This document shows positions 1 to 9,472 of a stretch of DNA of 64,000 nt, in pieces (position 1 is the stretch's first letter; each line of letters starts with the position of its first letter). Source of the DNA: Chaunax sp. Z400 (lineage: Eukaryota > Chordata > Actinopteri > Lophiiformes > Chaunacidae). The stretch is from NCBI GenBank assembly GCA_037577475.1, contig CM075195.1:24827399-24891398 (forward strand). Direction: 5' to 3'. Position numbers and translations under genes: made by a program. Under the pieces are notes generated by a model that was given only the letters and a program-made list of their open reading frames with translations, did no database searches and was not told where the DNA came from.

Positions 1-1172
1 TTGTTTTAGGACAGGTAGTTAGGTTAAGTGAACATGTTTCTTTTTCCTTTCTTTTCCTTCCTTTTCCTATCAGTGTTTAGTTAGCATTTGACGAGAGAGT
101 TAGCTCAGGATTTTGTTTGTTATTTTGGTCTTGGTTCTCCCTGAAGTCAAGCTTCATTTGCAAAAACTACATTCACATCTTTGTAGCAATTATTGTAAAT
201 AATGTTCCCTTCTATAAAAGAAACATTGTAACTAGCAGTTGTTAATTGGAACCGCTGTGTTTTCAGCACTTAGCATGAAGCGTAGGGGTGAGCTGCCAAT
301 TTTTTTACTGTTTTGTTTTGTTTTGTTTTCGGACAGGTAGTTAGGTTAAGTGAACATGTTTCTGTTCCTTCCTTTTCCTATCAGTGTTTAGTTAGCATTT
401 GACGAGAGAGTTACCTCAGGATTTTGTTTGTTATTTTGGCCTTGGTTCTCCCTGAAGTCAAGCTTCATTTGCAAAAACTACATTCACATCTTTGTAGCAA
501 TTATTGTAAATAATGTTCCCTTCTATAAGAGAAACATTGTAACTAGCAGTTGTTAATAGGAACCGCTGTGTTTTCAGCACTTAGCATGAAGCGTAGGGGT
601 GTGCTGCCATTTTTTTTACTGTTTTGTTTTGTTTTCGGACAGGTAGTTAGGTTAAGTGAACATGTTCTGTTCCTTCCTTTTCCTATCAGTGTTTAGTTAG
701 CATTTGACGAGAGAGTTAGCTCAGGATTTTGTTTGTTATTTTGGCCTTGGATCTCCCTGAAGTCAAGCTTCATTTGCAAAAACTACATTCACATCTTTGT
801 AGCAATTATTGTAAATAATGTTCCCTTCTATAAAAGAAACATTGTAACTAGCAGTTGTTAATAGGAACCGCTGTGTTTTCAGCACTTAGCATGAAGCGTA
901 GGGGTGAGCTGCCATTTTTTTTACTGTTTTGTTTTGTTTTCGGACAGGTAGTTAGGTTAAGTGAACATGTTTCTGTTCCTGCCTTTTCCTATCAGTGTTT
1001 AGTTAGCATTTGACGAGAGAGTTAGCTCAGGATTTTGTTTGTTATTTTGGCCTTGGTTCTTCCTGAAGTCAAGCTTCATTTGCAAAAACTACATTCACAT
1101 CATTGTAGCAATTATTGTAATTAATGTTCCCTTCTATAAAAGAAACATTGTAACTAGCAGTTGTTAATAGGA

Positions 1173-1449
1173 TTTAGCATTTGACGAGAGAGTTACCTCA
1201 GGATTTTGTTTGTTATTTTGGCCTTGGTTCACCCTGAAGTCAAGCTTCATTTATGAAACCTACTCACCTCTTTGTAGCAATTATTGTAAACAGTGGCTCA
1301 TTTTAGTGTAGTAATTATTGAGACTATATTCCATTCATATAAAAAATATTGTAAATAGTATTTGTGAATAGAAACCACTGTGTTTTCATCACTTAGCATG
1401 AAGTGTAGGGGTGAGCTGCCATTTTTTTTTACTGTTTTGTTTTGTTTTA
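1173..1449 (+). repeat. Divergent variant monomer V, copy 1
   Basis: V is the most divergent unit class. It begins at a breakpoint where AATAGGA of the preceding Y-type unit is joined directly to TTAGCATTTGACG, so it has no head box. It then runs through TTGGTTCACC, CATTTATGAAACC, ACTCACCTC, an extra segment ACAGTGGCTCATTTTAGTG, and an AT-rich tail with ATAAAAAATATTG and AGAAACCACTG. It ends with TCACTTAGCATGAAGTG in place of the canonical TCAGCACTTAGCATGAAGCG, and leads into an L unit. This copy differs from the others at the junction (AGGATTTAGC, not AGGAGTTAGC) and is followed by a head reading GGACAGG, where the other twelve are followed by GGAAAGG. The preceding Y fragment (942-1172) has CTATCAG where other Y units have CTACCAG. 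Confidence 0.93.
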
Positions 1450-3920
1450 GGACAGGTAGTTAGGTTAAGTGAACATGTTTCTGTGTCCTTTCTTTTCCTT
1501 CCTTTTCCTATCAGTGTTTAGTTAGCATTTGACGAGAGAGTTAGCTCAGGATTTTGTTTGTTATTTTGGCCTTGGTTCTCCCTGAAGTCAAGCTTCATTT
1601 GCAAAAACTACATTCACATCTTTGTAGCAATTATTGTAAATAATGTTCCCTTCTATAAAAGAAACATTGTAACTAGCAGTTGTTAATAGGAACCGCTGTG
1701 TTTTCAGCACTTAGCATGAAGCGTAGGGGTGAGCTGCCATTTTTTTTACTGTTTTGTTTTGTTATCGGACAGGTAGTTAGGTTAAGTGAACATGTTTCTG
1801 TTCCTTCCTTTTCCTATCAGTGTTTAGTTAGCATTTGACGAGAGAGTTAGCTCAGGATTTTGTTTGTTATTTTGGCATTGGTTCTCCCTGAAGTCAAGCT
1901 TCATTTGCAAAAACTACATTCACATCTTTGTAGCAAAAATTGTAAATAATGTTCCCTTCTATAAAAGAAAGATTGTAACTAGCAGTTGTTAATTGGAACC
2001 GCTGTGTTTTCAGCACTTAGCATGAAGCGTAGGGGTGAGCTGCCATTTTTTTTACTGTTTTGTTTTGTTTTCGGACAGGTAGTTAGGTTAAGTGAACATG
2101 TTTCTGTTCCTTCCTTTTCCTATCAGTGTTTAGTTAGCATTTGACGAGAGAGTTACCTCAGGATTTTGTTTGTTATTTTGGCCTTGGTTCTCCCTGAAGT
2201 CAAGCTTCATTTGCAAAAACTACATTCACATCTTTGTAGCAATTATTGTAAATAATGTTCCCTTCTATAAAAGAAACATTGTAACTAGCAGTTGTTAATA
2301 GGAACCGCTGTGTTTTCAGCACTTAGCATGAAGCGTAGGAGTGAGCTGCCATTTTTTTTACTGTTTTGTTTTGTTATCGGACAGGTAGTTAGGTTAAGTG
2401 AACATGTTTCTGTTCCTTCCTTTTCCTATCAGTGTTTAGTTAGCATTTGACGAGAGAGTTAGCTCAGGATTTTGTTTGTTATTTTGGCATTGGTTCTCCC
2501 TGAAGTCAAGCTTCATTTGCAAAAACTACATTCACATCTTTGTAGCAAAAATTGTAAATAATGTTCCCTTCTATAAAAGAAACATTGTAACTAGCAGTTG
2601 TTAATTGGAACCGCTGTGTTTTCAGCACTTAGCATGAAGCGTAGGGGTGAGCTGCCATTTTTTTTACTGTTTTGTTTTGTTTTCGGACAGGTAGTTAGGT
2701 TAAGTGAACATGTTTCTGTTCCTTCCTTTTCCTATCAGTGTTTAGTTAGCATTTGACGAGAGAGTTACCTCAGGATTTTGTTTGTTATTTTGGCCTTGGT
2801 TCTCCCTGAAGTCAAGCTTCATTTGCAAAAACTACATTCACATCTTTGTAGCAATTATTGTAAATAATGTTCCCTTCTATAAAAGAAACATTGTAACTAG
2901 CAGTTGTTAATTGGAACCGCTGTGTTTTCAGCACTTAGCATGAAGCGTAGGGTTGAGCTGCCATTTTTTTTACTGTTTTGTTTTGTTTTCGGACAGGTAG
3001 TTAGGTTAAGTGAACATGTTTCTGTTCCTTCCTTTTCCTATCAGTGTTTAGTTAGCATTTGACGAGAGAGTTACCTCAGGATTTTGTTTGTTATTTTGGC
3101 CTTGGTTCTCCCTGAAGTCAAGCTTCATTTGCAAAAACTACATTCACATCTTTGTAGCAATTATTGTAAATAATGTTCCCTTCTATAAAAGAAACATTGT
3201 AACTAGCAGTTGTTAATAGGAACCGCTGTGTTTTCAGCACTTAGCATGAAGCGTAAGGGTGAGCTGCCGTTTTTTTTTTACTGTTTTGTTTTGTTTTAGG
3301 ACAGGAGTTAGGTTAAGTGAACATGTTTCTGTTGCCTTTCTTTTCCTTCCTTTTCCTATCAGTGTTTAGTTAGCATTTGACGAGAGAGTTAGCTCAGGAT
3401 TTTGTTTGTTATTTTGGCCTTGGTTCTCCCTGAAGTCAAGCTTCATTTGCAAAAACTACATTCACATCTTTGTAGCAATTATTGTAAATAATGTTCCCTT
3501 CTATAAAAGAAACATTGTAACTAGCAGTTGTTAATAGGAACCGCTGTGTTTTCAGCACTTAGCATGAAGCGTAGGGGTGAGCTGCCATTTTTTTTTACTG
3601 TTTTGTTTTGTTTTCGGACAGGTAGTTAGGTTAAGTGAACATGTTCTGTTCCTTCCTTTTCCTATCAGTGTTTAGTTAGCATTTGACGAGAGAGTTAGCT
3701 CAGGATTTTGTTTGTTATTTTGGCATTGGTTCTCCCTGAAGTCAAGCTTCATTTACAAAAACTACATTCACATCTTTGTAGCAAAAATTGTAAATAATGT
3801 TCCCTTCTATAAAAGAAACATTGTAACTAGCAGTTGTTAATTGGAACCGCTGTGTTTTCAGCACTTAGCATGAAGCGTAGGGGTGAGCTGCCATTTTTTT
3901 TACTGTTTTGTTTTGTTTTC

Positions 3921-4227
3921 GGACAGGTAGTTAGGTTAAGTGAACATGTTTCTGTTCCTTCCTTTTCCTATCAGTGTTTAGTTAGCATTTGACGAGAGAG
4001 TTACCTCAGGATTTTGTTTGTTATTTTGGCCTTGGTTCTCCCTGAAGTCAAGCTTCATTTGCAAAAACTACATTCACATCTTTGTAGCAATTATTGTAAA
4101 TAATGTTCCCTTCTATAAAAGAAACATTGTAACTAGCAGTTGTTAATAGGAACCGCTGTGTTTTCAGCACTTAGCATGAAGCGTAGGGGTGAGCTGCCAT
4201 TTTTTTTTACTGTTTTGTTTTGTTTTC
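3921..4227 (+). repeat. Representative canonical monomer (K type, 307 bp)
   Basis: This is an example for reading the rest of the array. In order: GGACAGGTAG head; GTTAGGTTAAGTGAACATG; a short pyrimidine tract (TTCCTTCCTTTTCCTATC); GTTTAGTTAGCATTTGACG; GAGAGTTACCTCAGG (the K state; other units have TTAGCTC); TTGGCCTTGGTTCTCC; GAAGTCAAGCTTCATTTGC with a HindIII site; a GTAGCAATTATTG block; TTCTATAAAAGAAACATTG; AGCAGTTGTTAATAGG; CCGCTGTGTTTTCAGCAC; GCATGAAGCGTAGGGGTGAG; then a 9-T run and two GTTTT units before CGG of the next head. It has four CpGs (ACGAG, CCGCT, GCGTA, TCGGA). The TATAAAAG motif looks like a TATA box, but nothing else supports promoter activity. The unit phase is arbitrary, since the true repeat boundary is undefined. 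Confidence 0.93.
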
Positions 4228-5144
4228 GGACAGGTAGTTAGGTTAAGTGAACATGTTCTGTTCCTTCCTTTTCCTATCAGTGTTTAGTTAGCATTTGACG
4301 AGAGAGTTAGCTCAGGATTTTGTTTGTTATTTTGGCCTTGGTTCTCCCTGAAGTCAAGCTTCATTTGCAAAAACTACATTCACATCTTTGTAGCAATTAT
4401 TGTAAATAATGTTCCCTTCTATAAAAGAAACATTGTAACTAGCAGTTGTTAATAGGAACCGCTGTGTTTTCAGCACTTAGCATGAAGCGTAGGGGTGAGC
4501 TGCCATTTTTTTTACTGTTTTGTTTTGTTATCGGACAGGTAGTTAGGTTAAGTGAACATGTTTCTGTTCCTTCCTTTTCCTATCAGTGTTTAGTTAGCAT
4601 TTGACGAGAGAGTTAGCTCAGGATTTTGTTTGTTATTTTGGCATTGGTTCTCCCTGAAGTCAAGCTTCATTTGCAAAAACTACATTCACATCTTTGTAGC
4701 AAAAATTGTAAATAATGTTCCCTTCTATAAAAGAAAGATTGTAACTAGCAGTTGTTAATTGGAACCGCTGTGTTTTCAGCACTTAGCATGAAGCGTAGGG
4801 GTGAGCTGCCATTTTTTTTACTGTTTTGTTTTGTTTTCGGACAGGTAGTTAGGTTAAGTGAACATGTTTCTGTTCCTTCCTTTTCCTATCAGTGTTTAGT
4901 TAGCATTTGACGAGAGAGTTACCTCAGGATTTTGTTTGTTATTTTGGCCTTGGTTCTCCCTGAAGTCAAGCTTCATTTGCAAAAACTACATTCACATCTT
5001 TGTAGCAATTATTGTAAATAATGTTCCCTTCTATAAAAGAAACATTGTAACTAGCAGTTGTTAATAGGAACCGCTGTGTTTTCAGCACTTAGCATGAAGC
5101 GTAGGGGTGAGCTGCCATTTTTTTTACTGTTTTGTTTTGTTTTA

Positions 5145-6369
5145 GGACAGGTAGTTAGGTTAAGTGAACATGTTTCTGTTCCTTCCTTTTCCTATCAGTG
5201 TTTAGTTAGCATTTGACGAGAGAGTTAGCTCAGGATTTTGTTTGTTATTTTGGCATTGGTTCTCCCTGAAGTCAAGCTGCATTTACAAAAACTACATTCA
5301 CATCTTTGTAGCATAAATTGTAAATAATGTTCCCTTCTATAAAAGAAACATTGTAACTAGCAGTTGTTAATTGGAACCGCTGTGTTTTCAGCACTTAGCA
5401 TGAAGCGTAGGGGTGAGCTGCCATTTTTTTTACTGTTTTGTTTTGTTTTCGGACAGGTAGTTAGGTTAAGTGAACATGTTTCTGTTCCTTCCTTTTCCTA
5501 TCAGTGTTTAGTTAGCATTTGACGAGAGAGTTACCTCAGGATTTTGTTTGTTATTTTGGCCTTGGTTCTCCCTGAAGTCAAGCTTCATTTGCAAAAACTA
5601 CATTCACATCTTTGTAGCAATTATTGTAAATAATGTTCCCTTCTATAAAAGAAACATTGTAACTAGCAGTTGTTAATAGGAACCGCTGTGTTTTCAGCAC
5701 TTAGCATGAAGCGTAGGGGTGAGCTGCCATTTTTTTTTACTGTTTTGTTTTGTTTTCGGACAGGTAGTTAGGTTAAGTGAACATGTTCTGTTCCTTCCTT
5801 TTCCTATCAGTGTTTAGTTAGCATTTGACGAGAGAGTTAGCTCAGGATTTTGTTTGTTATTTTGGCATTGGTTCTCCCTGAAGTCAAGCTGCATTTACAA
5901 AAACTACATTCACATCTTTGTAGCATAAATTGTAAATAATGTTCCCTTCTATAAAAGAAACATTGTAACTAGCAGTTGTTAATTGGAACCGCTGTGTTTT
6001 CAGCACTTAGCATGAAGCGTAGGGGTGAGCTGCCATTTTTTTTACTGTTTTGTTTTGTTTTCGGACAGGTAGTTAGGTTAAGTGAACATGTTTCTGTTCC
6101 TTCCTTTTCCTATCAGTGTTTAGTTAGCATTTGACGAGAGAGTTACCTCAGGATTTTGTTTGTTATTTTGGCCTTGGTTCTCCCTGAAGTCAAGCTTCAT
6201 TTGCAAAAACTACATTCACATCTTTGTAGCAATTATTGTAAATAATGTTCCCTTCTATAAAAGAAACATTGTAACTAGCAGTTGTTAATAGGAACCGCTG
6301 TGTTTTCAGCACTTAGCATGAAGCGTAGGGGTGAGCTGCCATTTTTTTTTACTGTTTTGTTTTGTTTTC
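5145..6369 (+). repeat. Local two-monomer duplication with lost HindIII site
   Basis: Units at 5145 and 5758 share two linked changes found nowhere else: CAAGCTGCATTTAC (the HindIII site AAGCTT is lost) and GTAGCATAAATTG instead of GCAAAAATTG. Each is followed by a K unit (5451 and 6063). The offset is 613 bp for the first units and 612 for the second. The heads differ: the unit at 5145 begins after TTTTAGG and has ATGTTTCTG, while the one at 5758 begins after TTTTCGG and has the S deletion ATGTTCTG. So the duplication, or a later exchange, starts inside the monomer and not at its head. Confidence 0.85.
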
Positions 6370-6548
6370 GGACAGGTAGTTAGGTTAAGTGAACATGTTC
6401 TGTTCCTTCCTTTTCCTATCAGTGTTTAGTTAGCATTTGACGAGAGAGTTAGCTCAGGATTTTGTTTGTTATTTTGGCCTTGGTTCTCCCTGAAGTCAAG
6501 CTTCATTTGCAAAAACTACATTCACATCTTTGTAGCAATTATTGTAAA

Positions 6549-9104
6549 TAATGTTCCCTTCTATAAAAGAAACATTGTAACTAGCAGTTGTTAATAGGAA
6601 CCGCTGTGTTTTCAGCACTTAGCATGAAGCGTAGGGGTGAGCTGCCATTTTTTTTACTGTTTTGTTTTGTTATCGGACAGGTAGTTAGGTTAAGTGAACA
6701 TGTTTCTGTTCCTTCCTTTTCCTATCAGTGTTTAGTTAGCATTTGACGAGAGAGTTAGCTCAGGATTTTGTTTGTTATTTTGGCATTGGTTCTCCCTGAA
6801 GTCAAGCTTCATTTGCAAAAACTACATTCACATCTTTGTAGCAAAAATTGTAAATAATGTTCCTTTCTATAAAGAAAGATTGTAACTAGCAGTTGTTAAT
6901 TGGAACCGCTGTGTTTTCAGCACTTAGCATGAAGCGTAGGGGTGAGCTGCCATTTTTTTTACTGTTTTGTTTTGTTTTCGGACAGGTAGTTAGGTTAAGT
7001 GAACATGTTTCTGTTCCTTCCTTTTCCTATCAGTGTTTAGTTAGCATTTGACGAGAGAGTTACCTCAGGATTTTGTTTGTTATTTTGGCCTTGGTTCTCC
7101 CTGAAGTCAAGCTTCATTTGCAAAAACTACATTCACATCTTTGTAGCAATTATTGTAAATAATGTTCCCTTCTATAAAAGAAACATTGTAACTAGCAGTT
7201 GTTAATAGGAACCGCTGTGTTTTCAGCACTTAGCATGAAGCGTAGGGGTGAGCTGCCATTTTTTTTACTGTTTTGTTTTGTTTTAGGACAGGTAGTTAGG
7301 TTAAGTGAACATGTTTCTGTTCCTTCCTTTTCCTATCAGTGTTTAGTTAGCATTTGACGAGAGAGTTAGCTCAGGATTTTGTTTGTTATTTTGGCATTGG
7401 TTCTTCCTGAAGTCAAGCTTCATTTACAAAAACTACATTCACATCTTTGTAGCAAAAATTGTAAATAATGTTCCCTTCTATAAAAGAAACATTGTAACTA
7501 GCAGTTGTTAATTGGAACCGCTGTGTTTTCAGCACTTAGCATGAAGCGTAGGGGTGAGCTGCCATTTTTTTTACTGTTTTGTTTTGTTTTCGGACAGGTA
7601 GTTAGGTTAAGTGAACATGTTTCTGTTCCTTCCTTTTCCTATCAGTGTTTAGTTAGCATTTGACGAGAGAGTTACCTCAGGATTTTGTTTGTTATTTTGG
7701 CCTTGGTTCTCCCTGAAGTCAAGCTTCATTTGCAAAAACTACATTCACATCTTTGTAGCAATTATTGTAAATAATGTTCCCTTCTATAAAAGAAACATTG
7801 TAACTAGCAGTTGTTAATAGGAACCGCTGTGTTTTCAGCACTTAGCATGAAGCGTAGGGGTGAGCTGCCATTTTTTTTTACTGTTTTGTTTTGTTTTCAG
7901 GCAGGTAGTTAGGTTAAGTGAACATGTTCTGTTCCTTCCTTTTCCTATCAGTGTTTAGTTAGCATTTGACGAGAGAGTTAGCTCAGGATTTTGTTTGTTA
8001 TTTTGGCCTTGGTTCTCCCTGAAGTCAAGCTTCATTTACAAAAACTACATTCACATCTTTGTAGCAAAAATTGTAAATAATGTTCCCTTCTATAAAAGAA
8101 ACATTGTAACTAGCAGTTGTTAATTGGAACCGCTGTGTTTTCAGCACTTAGCATGAAGCGTAGGGGTGAGCTGCCATTTTTTTTACTGTTTTGTTTTGTT
8201 TTCGGACAGGTAGTTAGGTTAAGTGAACATGTTTCTGTTCCTTCCTTTTCCTATCAGTGTTTAGTTAGCATTTGACGAGAGAGTTACCTCAGGATTTTGT
8301 TTGTTATTTTGGCCTTGGTTCTCCCTGAAGTCAAGCTTCATTTGCAAAAACTACATTCACATCTTTGTAGCAATTATTGTAAATAATGTTCCCTTCTATA
8401 AAAGAAACATTGTAACTAGCAGTTGTTAATAGGAACCGCTGTGTTTTCAGCACTTAGCATGAAGCGTAGGGGTGAGCTGCCATTTTTTTTTACTGTTTTG
8501 TTTTGTTTTCGGACAGGTAGTTAGGTTAAGTGAACATGTTCTGTTCCTTCCTTTTCCTATCAGTGTTTAGTTAGCATTTGACGAGAGAGTTAGCTCAGGA
8601 TTTTGTTTGTTATTTTGGCCTTGGTTCTCCCTGAAGTCAAGCTTCATTTGCAAAAACTACATTCACATCTTTGTAGCAATTATTGTAAATAATGTTCCCT
8701 TCTATAAAAGAAACATTGTAACTAGCAGTTGTTAATAGGAACCGCTGTGTTTTCAGCACTTAGCATGAAGCGTAGGGGTGAGCTGCCATTTTTTTTACTG
8801 TTTTGTTTTGTTTTCGGACAGGTAGTTAGGTTAAGTGAACATGTTTCTGTTCCTTCCTTTTCCTACCAGTGTTTAGTTAGCATTTGACGAGAGAGTTAGC
8901 TCAGGATTTTGTTTGTTATTTTGGCCTTGGTTCTTCCTGAAGTCAAGCTTCATTTGCAAAAACTACATTCACATCATTGTAGCAATTATTGTAATTAATG
9001 TTCCCTTCTATAAAAGAAACATTGTAACTAGCAGTTGTTAATAGGAGTTAGCATTTGACGAGAGAGTTACCTCAAGATTTTGTTTGTTATTTTGGCCTTG
9101 GTTC
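6549..9104 (+). repeat. 2,924-bp higher-order block, copy 1
   Basis: Heads lie at 6675 (A type, with TATAAAGAAAGATTG), 6980 (K), 7286, 7592 (K), 7899 (head altered to AGGCAGG), 8204 (K), 8511 (S) and 8816 (Y). Each lies exactly 2,924 bp before its counterpart in copy 2. Private variants shared by both copies include TTCCTTTCTATAAAG in the first unit, CAGGCAGGTAG in the fifth, and CTCAAGATT just after the Y junction. One difference seen is TTCTTCC at the 7286 unit versus TTCTCCC at 10210. The left limit is set by GTAAATAAT at 6548 versus GTAATTAAT at 9472. The right limit is TTCTCCC at 9105 versus TTCACCC at 12029. Confidence 0.88.
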
Positions 9105-9292
9105 TCCCTGAAGTCAAGCTTCATTTGCAAAAACTACATTCACATCTTTGTAGCAATTATTGTAAATAATGTTCCCTTCTATAAAAGAAACATTGTAACT
9201 AGCAGTTGTTAATAGGAACCGCTGTGTTTTCAGCACTTAGCATGAAGCGTAGGGGTGAGCTGCCATTTTTTTTACTGTTTTGTTTTGTTTTC
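9047..9292 (+). repeat. Chimeric V/canonical fragment (246 bp)
   Basis: The Y unit at 8816 ends at the same AATAGGA/GTTAGC breakpoint that precedes every V. The first 58 bases match V2, including CTCAAGATT, which is found only here and in V2. From 9105 on, the sequence is canonical (TTCTCCC, CATTTGCAAA, AATAGGAACCGC, then a T-run and GTTTT units). V was therefore replaced by ordinary monomer sequence through an exchange just right of the junction. It is followed at 9293 by a second Y unit that continues straight into AATAGGAACCGC without a junction, the only unbroken Y in the window. Confidence 0.9.
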
Positions 9293-9472
9293 GGACAGGT
9301 AGTTAGGTTAAGTGAACATGTTTCTGTTCCTTCCTTTTCCTACCAGTGTTTAGTTAGCATTTGACGAGAGAGTTAGCTCAGGATTTTGTTTGTTATTTTG
9401 GCCTTGGTTCTTCCTGAAGTCAAGCTTCATTTGCAAAAACTACATTCACATCATTGTAGCAATTATTGTAAT

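Larger units (their letters stand above)
1..6548 (+). repeat. Left mixed block of monomers
   Basis: Head boxes lie at 9, 331, 637, 942, 1450, 1767, 2073, 2379, 2685, 2991, 3299, 3616, 3921, 4228, 4533, 4839, 5145, 5451, 5758, 6063 and 6370. V1 lies between 942 and 1450. L-type units start at 9, 1450 and 3299. A units (ATCGG) are at 1767, 2379 and 4533. S units (ATGTTCTG) are at 637, 3616, 4228, 5758 and 6370. The first five units carry several changes seen nowhere else: TTGGTCTTGG and GCCAATTTT in unit 1, ATAAGAG and GGGTGTGCTG in unit 2, GGATCTCC in unit 3, CCTGCCTTTT in unit 4, and CTGTGTCC in unit 5. K units alternate with S/A/T-like units over much of the block, giving a loose dimer rhythm of about 612 bp. 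Confidence 0.9.
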
